From positions 13,185,306-13,249,305 of the forward strand of contig CM055753.1 in NCBI GenBank assembly GCA_029465975.1: a DNA stretch of 64,000 nucleotides, given 5' to 3'. The notes under the pieces were generated by a model. It made no database searches and was not told the origin of the DNA. It was given only the letters and a program-made list of their open reading frames with translations. The stretch's first letter is position 1. Every line of letters begins with the position of its first letter. The position numbers and the translations under genes were made by a program. Origin of the DNA: Dallia pectoralis. Taxonomy: Eukaryota; Chordata; Actinopteri; Esociformes; Umbridae. Below are positions 31,401-43,900 of the stretch, one piece after another.

Positions 31401-34400
31401 AATCGGGTGGGGTGACAGGTAAGGTATCGGGTGGGGTGACCGGTAAGGTACCAGGTGGGGTGACAGGTAAGGTACCAGGGGGGGTGCCAGGTAAGGTACC
31501 AGGGGGGGTGCCAGGTAAGGTACCAGGGGGGGTGCCAGGTAAGGTACCAGGTGGGGTGACCGGTAAGGTACCAGGTGGGGTGACCGGTAAGGTACCAGGT
31601 GGGGTGACAGGTAAGGTACCAGGTGGGGTGACAGGTAAGGTACCAGGTGGGGTGACAGGTAAGGTACCAGGTGGGGTGACAGGTAAGGTACCAGGTGGGG
31701 TGCCAGGTAAGGTACCAGGGGGGTGCCAGGTAAGGTACCAGGGGGGTGCCAGGTAAGGTACCAGGTGGGGTGACCGGTAAGGTACCAGGTGGGGTGACAG
31801 GTAAGGTACCAGGTGGGGTGACAGGTAAGGTACCAGGTGGGGTGACAGGTAAGGTACCAGGTGGGGTGACAGGTAAGGTACCAGGTGGGGTGACAGGTAA
31901 GGTACCAGGTGGGGTGACAGGTAAGGTACCAGGTGGGGTGACAGGTAAGGTACCAGGTGGGGTGACAGGTAAGGTATCGGGTGGGGTGACAGGTAAGGTA
32001 TCGGGTGGGGTGACCGGTAAGGTACCAGGTGGGGTGACAGGCGGTGTACCAGTTGGAGTACATACGTATGTTTAGTGGAGTCAGCAGTTCCTTGTAGGGG
32101 GGGCGATGACGAGACAGAACAAGCAGGAAGGACAAACAGTAGATGAGTTCTACTGCCTCATACTGCACACTACCTGCAAAGCCCTTACAGCCTAGAGACA
32201 TTCCTGGAGACAGAGGCAGGGAGACAGAGGCAGGGAGAGAGAGAGGCAGGGAGAGAGAGAGGCAGGGAGAGAGAGAGGCAGGGAGAGAGAGAGGCAGGGG
32301 AGAGAGAGAGGCAGGGAGAGAGAGACAGGGAGAGAGAGAGGCAGGGAGAGAGAGGCAGGGAGAGAGAGAGGCAGGGAGAGAGAGAGAGAGGCAGGGAGAG
32401 AGAGGCAGGGAGAGAGAGAGGGAGAGAGGCAGGGAGAGAGAGGCAGGGGGGCAGAGAGGAGACAAAGAGAGGGTGAAATAAAGTGCTATCTGGTTTCACT
32501 GGTCCACTATTTATTACCTGTTCCACACACTAGATATATTCCAGATCTAGCTCATCTGGTTTCACTGATCCACTATTTATTACCTGTTCCACACACTAGA
32601 TATATTCCAGATCTAGCTCATCTTGTTTCACTGGTTCACTATTAATTACCTGTTCCACACACTAGATATATTCCAGATCTAGCTCATCTGGTTTCACTGG
32701 TCCACTATTAATTACCTGTTCCACACACTAGATATATTCCAGAACTAGCTCATCTGGTTTCACTGGTCCACTATTAATTACCTGTTCCACACACTAGATA
32801 TATTCCAGAACTAGCTCATCTGGTTTCACTGGTCCACTATTAATTACCTGTTCCACACACTAGATATATTCCAGAACTAGCTCATCTGGATTAAACTAAT
32901 ACCAGGGTTTACCTTTGTTGCACATTCTGACTAGCTTGTTTGTGTATTCTGCCATGTCCCAGATCATGTGGAGGAAGTAAGCTGGGTTCCTGGACACCAT
33001 CTGACCAAAGGGCAAACTCTGGCAGCAGACATGGAACCTGACAACACAACAACGTATAACAATCTACTGGAGACCGGCAGAATATGTGACACATTCCACA
33101 TCCCTACAAGGGTTAATCGTATTAAAAGATGTCACACTGAAAGGTCAATTGAGGTCATGGTCTACCTGCACGCATGCAGAAGCAGTAGTTTATAGATGTT
33201 CTTGTAGACAGCTTCCATGGAGTTGGTCTGTAAATACACCACATTAAATAGATAAGCAGACAGACAATTGACTGACAGGTGGTCAAAGCCAATCAGAGAC
33301 CCTGACTCACTTTGAGGTCCAGGAAAAGGGCGTGGCACTTCAGTCTTAGAATGGACATGAGCTTCCTTCTCATTTGCTGCCCAGGACAGTGGGAGGAGCC
33401 TAGCGTCAGGCTGTAGCGTAGTGATAGGCCTGCATAGCTGAGAGGCGTAGAAAAGATTAGCGTAAATATTTAATGCCTAAATACATGCTGTATCTGAACT
33501 AACCATGCAAACACTTACGTGTCAAAACACTTACCCAGGCATTAAGAACTATCTATGTAAAGGTCAAAACACTTGTGTTCCGTCCAGGGTGTGTGTGTGT
33601 GTGTTACCTGGAGTAATCCCTGTAGACATCCAGGGTGTGTGTATGTGTGTGTGTGTTACCTGGAGTAATCCCTGTAGACATCCAGGGTGTGTGTGTGTGT
33701 GTTACCTGGAGTAATCCCTGTAGACATCCAGGGTGTGTGTATGTGTGTGTGTGTTACCTGGAGTAATCCCTGTAGACATCCAGGGTGTGTGTGTGTGTTA
33801 CCTGGAGTAATCCCTGTAGACATCCAGGGTGTGTGTGTGTGTGTGTTACCTGGAGTAATCCCTGTAGACATCCAGGGTGTGTGTATGTGTGTGTGTGTTA
33901 CCTGGAGTAATCCCTGTAGACATCCAGGGTGTGTGTGTGTGTTACCTGGAGTAATCCCTTTAGACATCCAGGGTGTGTGTGTGTGTTACCTGGAGTAATC
34001 CCTGTAGACATCCAGGGTGTGTGTGTGTGTTACCTGGAGTAATCCCTGTAGACATCCAGGGTGTGTGTGTGTGTTACCTGGAGTAATCCCTGTAGACATC
34101 CAGGGTGTGTGTGTGTGTGTGTGTGTTACCTGGAGTAATCCCTGTAGACATCCAGGGTGTGTGTGTGTGTTACCTGGAGTAATCCCTGTAGACATCCAGG
34201 GTGTGTGTGTGTTACCTGGAGTAATCCCTGTAGACATCCAGAGTGTGCGTGTGTGTTACCTGGAGTAATCCCTGTAGACATCCAGGGGGTGTGTGTGTGT
34301 TACCTGGAGTAATCCCTGTAGACATCCAGGGGGTGTGTGTGTGTTACCTGGAGTAATCCCTGTAGACATCCAGGGTGTGTGTGTGTGTGTTACCTGGAGT

Positions 34401-34895
34401 AATCCCTGTAGACATCCAGGGTGTGTGTGTGTGTTACCTGGAGTAATCCCTGTAGACATCCAGGGTGTGTCTGTGTTACCTGGAGTAATCCCTGTAGACA
34501 TCCAGGGTGTGTGTGTGTGTTACCTGGAGTAATCCCTGTAGACATCCAGGGTGTGTGTGTGTGTGTGTGTGTGTGTTACCTGGAGTAATCCCTGTAGACA
34601 TCCAGGGTGTGTGTGTGTGTTACCTGGAGTAATCCCTGTAGACATCCAGGGTGTGTGTGTGTGTGTTACCTGGAGTAATCCCTGTAGACATCCAGGGTGT
34701 GTGTGTGTGTTACCTGGAGTAATCCCTGTAGACATCCAGGGTGTGTGTGTGTGTTACCTGGAGTAATCCCTGTAGACATCCAGGGTGTGTGTGTGTGTGT
34801 GTGTGTGTTACCTGGAGTAATCCCTGTAGACATCCAGGGTGTGTGTGTGTGTGTGTGTGTGTGTTACCTGGAGTAATCCCTGTAGACATCCAGGG

Positions 34896-34926
<31 letters not shown>

Positions 34927-37900
34927 CTGGAGTAATCCCTGTAGACATCCAGGGTGTGTGTGTGTGTTACCTGGAGTAATCCCTGTAGACATCCAGGGTG
35001 TGTGTGTGTGTTACCTGGAGTAATCCCTGTAGACATCCAGGGTGTGTGTGTGTGTTACCTGGAGTAATCCCTGTAGACATCCAGGGTGTGTGTGTGTGTT
35101 ACCTGGAGTAATCCCTTTAGACATCCAGGGTGTGTGTGTGTGTTACCTGGAGTAATCCCTGTAGACATCCAGGGTGTGTGTGTGTGTTACCTGGAGTAAT
35201 CCCTGTAGACATCCAGGGGTGTGTGTGTGTTACCTGGAGTAATCCCTGTAGACATCCAGGGTGTGTGTGTGTGTTACCTGGAGTAATCCCTGTAGACATC
35301 CAGGGTGTGTGTATGTGTGTGTGTGTTACCTGGAGTAATCCCTGTAGACATCCAGGGTGTGTGTGTGTGTTACCTGGAGTAATCCCTTTAGACATCCAGG
35401 GTGTGTGTGTGTGTTACCTGGAGTAATCCCTGTAGACATCCAGGGTGTGTGTGTGTGTTACCTGGAGTAATCCCTGTAGACATCCAGGGTGTGTGTGTGT
35501 GTTACCTGGAGTAATCCCTTTAGACATCCAGGGTGTGTGTGTGTGTTACCTGGAGTAATCCCTGTAGACATCCAGTGTGTGTGTGTGTGTTACCTGGAGT
35601 AATCCCTGTAGACATCCAGGGTGTGTGTGTGTGTTACCTGGAGTAATCCCTTTAGACATCCAGGGTGTGTGTGTGTGTTACCTGGAGTAATCCCTGTAGA
35701 CATCCAGGGTGTGTGTGTGTGTTACCTGGAGTAATCCCTGTAGACATCCAGGGTGTGTGTGTGTGTTACCTGGAGTAATCCCTGTAGACATCCAGGGTGT
35801 GTGTGTGTGTTACCTGGAGTAATCCCTGTAGACATCCAGAGTGTGTGTATGTGTTACCTGGAGTAATCCCTGTAGACATCCAGTGTGTGTGTGTGTTACC
35901 TGGAGTAATCCCTGTAGACATCCAGAGTGTGTGTGTGTGTTACCTGGAGTAATCCCTGTAGACATCCAGAGTGTGTGTGTCCACTAGCAGCCCACACCAG
36001 GGGAAGAGGCAGCGGGAGGGCAGCAGATGTACCCCCACTGGACAGTCACCCCCCTCCCTCAGAGGGAAGTTAACAGCAATCTTCTGTTTGTTGACCACAC
36101 ATCCATACTGGGGTACCCCCCCCATCAGGGTCCTAACAGAATGGGTTAGGGTTAGAATAGTACTCTGGGGTACCCCCCCATCAGGGTCCTAACAGAATGG
36201 GTTAGGGTTAGAACAGTACTCTGGGGTACCCCCCCATCAGGGTCCTAACAGAATGGGTTAGGGTTAGAACAGTACTCTGGGGTACCCCCCATCAGGGTCC
36301 TAACAGAATGGGTTAGGGTTAGAACAGTACTCTGGGGTACCCCCCCATCAGGGTCCTAACAGAATGGGTTAGGGTTAGAACAGCAGACCCTCTAACTCTG
36401 ACGGCCGGCTGGCCAAGTGATTCTGCTAGTTCCAGAGAACCAGAATGGTGACATAATATTTAGAAATAACAATAAATGCTTTCAAAATTTCGGCCAGACT
36501 TGCACATATCTTCATTTAAATACAGGTTTTAGAACTCAAGTCCAACCAATGAGTTGACTAATACGTGTTGGACAACCATTGGTGCAGTCTAAGACATCCA
36601 TTACCAATGGGAATGAGTTAGTATAGGTTGACTCAAGAACCGTGATATGAGAGAATGACACCTACCTGAGGAAGCTCTGTGCTTGGCTGAGGTCCGGAGT
36701 GATCAGGAGAAAATCATCCACCAATCGCATCAGACACCTAAAAGACAAAAAGCGGTCACACAGACACCCAGCGCCACCTGCTGGTAAGAGATGGAAGTTC
36801 AGTTACCGGCCCAACAGTAACCACAAGTCTATCACCCAAAACAGCCCACAAGCTTACCCACTTCTGGGGGTCGTGTTGGTACAGACAAACAGGCAGGCAA
36901 CTAGGCTGACTGACTGACTGGCAGGCAGCACTTACCCTCCTTTTTGAGTGACTTGTGGAAACAGTGTATTTTCCATGTGGCCGTAGCAGAGACAACACAG
37001 GAGAGACGACGCCACAGAACCTTGAGGGATACCTCGGCACTGACAGAACGCTCTATTACACAGAGAACAAAGAATCACTGACAGAACGCTCTATTACACA
37101 GAGAACAAAGAATCACTGACAGAACGCTCTATTACACAGAGAACAAAGAATCACCAAACTGGTTGACATTCAAAAGGCTGACTTTTCTGTAGAACCAATC
37201 ACTACACTTACACTACACTTACTTTTTCCCCAAATAGATGACACTTCTAGTGAGCATTTGAGTGAAGAACTCCAAGACATCTTGACCATGAACATCTGTG
37301 GAGAAATGCTGACAAGGCAGTAAACCAAAGGGGGTAACCCAATCTTATTTAGACAGAGTGCCAACTCATCCTGTATCCTAGCATGTCTACTGATCTGTGT
37401 GACAGGTAATATTTTTTTATGTGTGACATTTTGGGCCGACGTCCTGAAAAGTTTCCTTCAGAGCAACGGAGGCACCTGGCGTCAATTTGAGGCTTATAGA
37501 TGTATCACGGTTTTAGCAAAAATCTACGGCTGTTGGCGTGAATCTACGGCTGTTGGCGTGAATCTACGGCTGTTGGCGTGAATCTACGGCTGTTGGCGTG
37601 AATCTACGGCTGTTGGCGTGAATCTACGGCTGTTGGCGTGAATCTACGGCTGTTGGCGTGAATCTACGGCTGTTGGCGTGAATCTACGGCTGTTGGGGTG
37701 AATCTACGGCTGTTGGCGTGAATCTACGGCTGTTGGCGTGAATCTACGGCTGTTGGCGTGAATCTACGGCTGTTGGCGTGAATCTACGGCTGTTGGCGTG
37801 AATCTACGGCTGTTGGCGTGAATCTACGGCTGTTGGCGTGAATCTACGGCTGTTGGCGTGAATCTACGGCTGTTGGCGTGAATCTACGGCTGTTGGGGTG

Positions 37901-40900
37901 AATCTACGGCTGTTGGGGTGAATCTACGGCTGTTGGGGTGAATCTACGGCTGTTGGCGTGAATCTACAGCGTGACTGCCTTCACCTGCTCCACCAGTATG
38001 GCATTGTGAACTTTGCCCTCTCTCTGCAGTGACATCAGAAACCCTTTCATGTTGGAAGACCCTACAGAGTCTTTCATGAAGTCTGCCTGCAAACAAACAC
38101 AAGAAGAAAAAGTCTTAGCCCAAATAAATGTTGCATGTAAGGTTGTCTATAATTGTGTCATACGTGTACCTGTCTGACAAAGGACTTCTTGATGCCCTCA
38201 TGGGAGTCTGCCCACACCTTGGCATAGCGGCGCACAGAGAACACCTCTTCCTGGACATGTGACAGCACCTGACCAATCACCCTTAAGAGCTGAGGGTGGG
38301 GTAAGCTGTCATAAGCCCCACTCACATCCACCTGTGCGGGCAAAGAACAAAAGTGACTAAGACAGACAGTTCTGGGACAGAGAGACAGACAGACAGTTAT
38401 GGGACAGAGAGACAGACAGACAGTTCTGGGACAGAGAGACAGGCAGACAGTTATGGGACAGAGAGACAGGCAGGCAGACAGTTCGGGGACAGAGAGACAG
38501 ACAGACAGACAGTTCGGGGACAGAGAGACAGACAGACAGACAGTTCGGGGACAGAGAGACAGACAGACAGTTCTGGGACAGAGGCAGACAGACAGTTATG
38601 GGGCAGAGACAGGCAGACAGACAGTTCTGGGACAGAGACCAACCTTGACAAAGTAGAGTGGTTGTAGGTGATGTTTCTGCGTCGGGGCGATGGAGGAGAT
38701 GATTCTGTGGATGTCAGTCAAACCCCACACAGTAGAACCCAGCAGAGAAGGAACAGAACGCACACACACGCGCAGAACATCCAATAGATCCCTCACACGT
38801 GCCTGGAAAGACTGCCGAGACAGATCACACACATGTAATCACACACACACACATAATCACACACACACACACAAACAAGTAATCACACACACACACACAC
38901 ACACACACATTGTTTCAAATTATGTACATTGTAAATGTCTCTTTAGGAATAATTCTAATATAAAATAAAAACCTAACCCTAACCTAAAATAAATCTAGCA
39001 AATGCCTTGTGTAACAAAACATTATATTTATTTTATAAACTAGTTGCAATTAAAAAAGACTGTGAATGTCTCTTTAGGAATACTTACTTCTAATATAAAA
39101 TAAAAAGTTCACGCAGTATGCACAAGACTAGAAGTAATCACACACACACGTAATCACACACACACACCTAATCACACACACCTGCAGCCATCACACACAC
39201 GAGTAATCACACACACACACCTAATCACACACACGATAGTCACACACACGTAATCACACACACACGTAATCACACACACACTAATCACCTAATCACACAC
39301 ACGTAATCACACACACACCTAATCACACACACGTAATCACACACACACGTAATCACACACACACACACACCTAACCTAACACACACGTAGTCACACACAC
39401 ACGTAATCACACACACACGTAATCACACACAACACACACACACACACACTAACACACACGTAGTCACACACACACGTAATCACACACACACGTAATCACA
39501 CACACACACACACACACGTAATCACACACACACACGTAATCACACACACACACGTAATCACACACACACACGTAATCACACACACACACACGTAATCACA
39601 CACACACACGTAATCACACACACACACACGTAATCACACACACACACGTAATCACACACACACGTAATCACACACGTAATCACACACACACACGTAATCA
39701 CACACAAACACGTAATCACACACAAACACGTAATCACAAACAAACACGTAATCACACACACACGTACACACACGTAAATTGTCTGTGAATTCAAACAGGA
39801 CACATCTGTGATTACAACCCCCTGCCGGTTTCCTTGTGGTCTCGTCCATTCTGTTTGCAGGTTTTATCATATGAACACACAGTTAGGGTGTGTTACAGGG
39901 TTCTCATATGAACACACAGTTAGGGTGTGTTACAGGGTTCTCATATGAACACACAGTTAGGGTGTGTTACAGGGTTCTCATATGAACACACAGTTAGGGT
40001 GTGTTACAGGGTTCTCATATGAACACACAGTTAGGGTGTGTTACAGGGTTCTCATATGAACACACAGTTAGGGTGTGTTACAGGGTTCTCATATGAACAC
40101 ACAGTTAGGGTGTGTTACAGGGTTCTCATATGAACACACAGTTAGGGTGTGTTACAGGGTTCTCATATGAACACACAGTTAGGGTGTGTTACAGGGTTCT
40201 CATATGAACACACAGTTAGGGTGTGTTACAGGGTTCTCATATGAACACACAGTTAGGGTGTGTTACAGGGTTCTCATATGAACACACAGTTAGGGTGTGT
40301 TACAGGGTTCTCATATGAACACACTGTTAGGGTGTGTTACAGGGTTCTCATATGAACACACAGTTAGGGTGTGTTACAGGGTTCTCATATGAACACACAG
40401 TTAGGGTGTGTTACAGGGTTCTCATATGAACACACAGTTAGGGTGTGTTACAGGGTTCTCATATGAACACACAGTTAGGGTGTGTTACAGGGTTCTCATA
40501 TGAACACACAGTTAGGGTGTGTTACAGGGTTCTCATATGAACACACAGGGTGTGTTACAGGGAGACACAATCACACACTAAAACATGACCAGTTGTACCC
40601 TAGTTTTGGGGTCCACCCCTACGACTCGTGTGATTGGTCTCATGCTGTCCATCTTGGGTATGAAGCGAAGGCGTGAGATGACTGTAGTTTTGGGGAGCAA
40701 CGTCACCTGGGCTGGGCTCAGTTCTGACATTTGACCTTTAGTAATGTAACCCCTGAAAACAAAGATTTTTTAAAAATCACAAAGAAAAAACAAAAAGAGA
40801 GTGAAAAATGTATAATTTTGTGCATCCATTTGTCTAGTACACGGGTGTCAAGCTGGTTCCATGGAGGGCCGAGTGTCTACAGGTCTTTGCTCTCACCTTG

Positions 40901-43900
40901 TTCTTGATTGATTAATTAGGTCACTAATTGGTAAGGTTCTACCCTCTACTGGTTGTTTAGGTCTGAACTGGGAACTAATTTAAATGAAAACCCAAAAACC
41001 TGCATACACTAGGCCCCCCGTGGAACCGGTTTGACATCCCTGGTCTAGTACCTGAAAGCCAGTTCCTGTAGCTTGACCCAGACTTGGTATGGGTAGAACC
41101 GAAGTGCGTTCTTTTGACCAGTGCTCTCTGTGACGTAGAACACGGCTCTCACCAGACTGAGAACATATCCATCCAGCAGCCAGGCCATCAACTGACCCAT
41201 CACACGGGTTCGATATAACAGCTCACTGGGCGGGCAGCGACCTGACAACACAGAGATGAGGGGTCACTAATGAGATGGGAAAAGGGTGGAGACGGGGTCA
41301 CTAATGAGATGGGAAAAGGGTGGAGACGGGGTCACTAATGAGATGGGAAAAGGGTGGAGACGGGGTCACTAATGAGATGGGAAAAGGGTGGAGACGGGGT
41401 CACTAATGAGATGGGAAAAGGGTGGAGACGGGGTCACTAATGAGATGGGAAAAGGGTGGAGACGGGGTCACTAATGAGATGGGAAAAGGGTGGAGACGGG
41501 GTCACTAATGAGATGGGAAAAGGGTGGAGACGGGGTCACTAATGAGATGGGAAAAGGGTGGAGACGGGGTCACTAATGAGATGGGAAAAGGGTGGAGACG
41601 GGGTCACTAATGAGATGGGAAAAGGGTGGAGACGGGGTCACTAATGAGATAGGAAAAGGGTGGAGACGGGGTCACTAATGAAATGGGAAAAGGGTGGAGA
41701 CGGGGTCACTAATGAGATGGGAAAAGGGTGGAGACGGGGTCACTAATGAGATGGGAGATGGAGATAGATGGAGACGGGGTAACAAAGTGAGGAGGAGGAG
41801 CAAATGATCAGAGGAAGAACAGAAGGCATGAGAGAAGTCTGGGAAAAGAACAACAGAGAAACTCACCTTTCTTGCTGATCTTTAGCCAATCACAGTCGTT
41901 CACCTTCATCTTCCACATCAGCTCAGCCAATGAGATCTTCTCAAACTTACCCATGAACAGGAAGCTCCTGACTCTGGACAGGAAGTTGAGTCGGTTGTGG
42001 TCTGACCCCCAGAGCTCTGGAGGAACCACTATGGTGAGGCACTCTCTGACAAACAGGTACACCCGATGAGGTGCACTGTGCTGGGGTAACATCTGGGCCA
42101 CATCCCCCTCTCCATCTCCCACCACGGGACAGAACATTTGCATTATCTTAGAATAGGAACACTTCCTATGTCCACTTAACAACTGAGTGAACAAAGGCAC
42201 CATGTTGAAGAACCTTCTGGGCAGTTTCTTCGGCTTCCTTTGTGTGCCGTTTAGGTATGCCACGCCCTCAAAGAACACCAGTCTCACTAAGTCCCGCCCC
42301 TGCAGGCGCCTCGGCCCCTCCGCCCCACCTTTCTTCTTCCTGTTTAGCAGGAAGCTGCGCATGCCCCGCCCCCCATAGAGCACACCCAGAATACGTATGA
42401 AACATTGGGAGTGGTGGAGGGGAGGGGTGGAGCCAGATCTCCAGCTAGGACCATGCTCTGTACTGACCATGTTAAATGCAGGCTTGACCAATCTTACAGG
42501 TCCAGTAAATTGTTCTGTTGGCTGATTGAGTTCAGCCACCGTCTCCGCTGGAGTTAGAAGTCCTGTATCTACTTCCATCTGCTCATTGGTGCTAGTCCCA
42601 TTGCAAACTCTCAACACCTCCTTGTGAGTGCACCTCCTCTTCTTAGGCAAATCAACCTCTCCATCCTCCTCTCTTCTCCTCTTCACACCCAAACTTTCCC
42701 CTTCTTTTCTCAACTCCTCCTGTACATCCTTCCTCATCTTCGTGGCATCTCTTCCTTTCTCCTTTCTGCTCTTCTTGATACTGAGACCGGGACAAGTCCG
42801 CTCCAGCCTGCTCCCTCTTGCCAGTGGAGCGGTGTTCCGTCTGCGTCCCCAGTGGAACATGGAGGCGCCGGTTGACATTGAAACGCGGTCGTTCAGCGGA
42901 ATTCCGCACACCTGGAATGCAGAAGACGGTGGTACAGCGACGAACACGGAGCAGCTTTCCAGGAGGTATTTGGTGACGTCTGTGCCCAGGCGCTGGCAGA
43001 TCCGCTTCCACAGGTCACTAGACTGGATGTATGCAGCGCTCTGAGTCACCTCACCATGGAACTTAAACTGGTCAGCGTCACGCTCCTCTAACACGGGGGG
43101 GTAACCGTAACCATATGCTAGGACGTTCCTCTTCTTCCTCCTCTTCATATTGTTCAGCACGAACGCCAACAGCTCTGGCAGGGTGGAGATCTATTGGACG
43201 AAATGTATTGGACGAAATGTATTAAACGAGACTGCCATCGACATTGTTTTTGCATTTCGATCTCACATCTATGGAGGACCAAGCTTGCCAGAATTAAAAA
43301 TAAATGAATAAATAAATGCATCAGTACAAGTATTTTACATCAACATATACGTAAAAAAAAAAAAATTATAGAATTGTTTTGTAATCTGTCGTTTTCTCCT
43401 ATTTATTTATTTCCACAATCATTTATTTCTGTAATTATTTATTTCTGTAAGTATTTATTACCGTTTATATTTATTTCCGTTTACATTTATTTCCGTTTAC
43501 ATTTATTTCTGTATTTCCAGAACCGTAGGCAAATGAGGGGGCGGGACTTAATCGTTCAACCAAAGCAATCAAGCGCAGGAGCGAGAAACAGATGTATACG
43601 TTCAGGACAGCAGGGGGTGGCAATGCACTGCGAAAGTTGATACCAACTGCGGTTAAACTAGGAGCACCAACAGCCCGCGCCCGCGGGCGTTGCAGTTAGT
43701 AATTCAAATAAATATGTAATGTTGAAAAGCTACAGCCTCGTCCTTCCATGACTTTTCCTAAATACGTGGGTTTTGGTCAATCTCTATGAAACTGGACCCG
43801 TTTTGGTCCGATATGAACACTGTGCGCAGTGTAACCGGTTTACTTTGCGTGTCCTGCTCAGGACACAACAACTGAAACTGTGAGCCGACTGTGGGCGGAG

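Noticed and set aside
28587..32075. Plus-strand ORFs made of VTGKVPGG repeats
   Set aside because: Antisense translation of the 24-bp intronic array; no start, family or flanking exon supports a gene.
28527..32465. A 1312-codon minus-strand ORF
   Set aside because: It is tert exon 15 plus pyrimidine-rich intron 14 sequence and the intron 15 array; the composition is purely repetitive, and real exon 16 uses a different junction and frame.
33585..35985. CRISPR-like regularly spaced repeats
   Set aside because: Spacers are only (CA)n of variable length, there are no cas genes, and the DNA is vertebrate; this is a junction minisatellite.
36132..36737. Apparent new intron splitting human tert exon 11
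   Set aside because: The two pieces are 72 and 189 bp, the lengths I recall for human exons 10 and 11, so the intron is ancestral.
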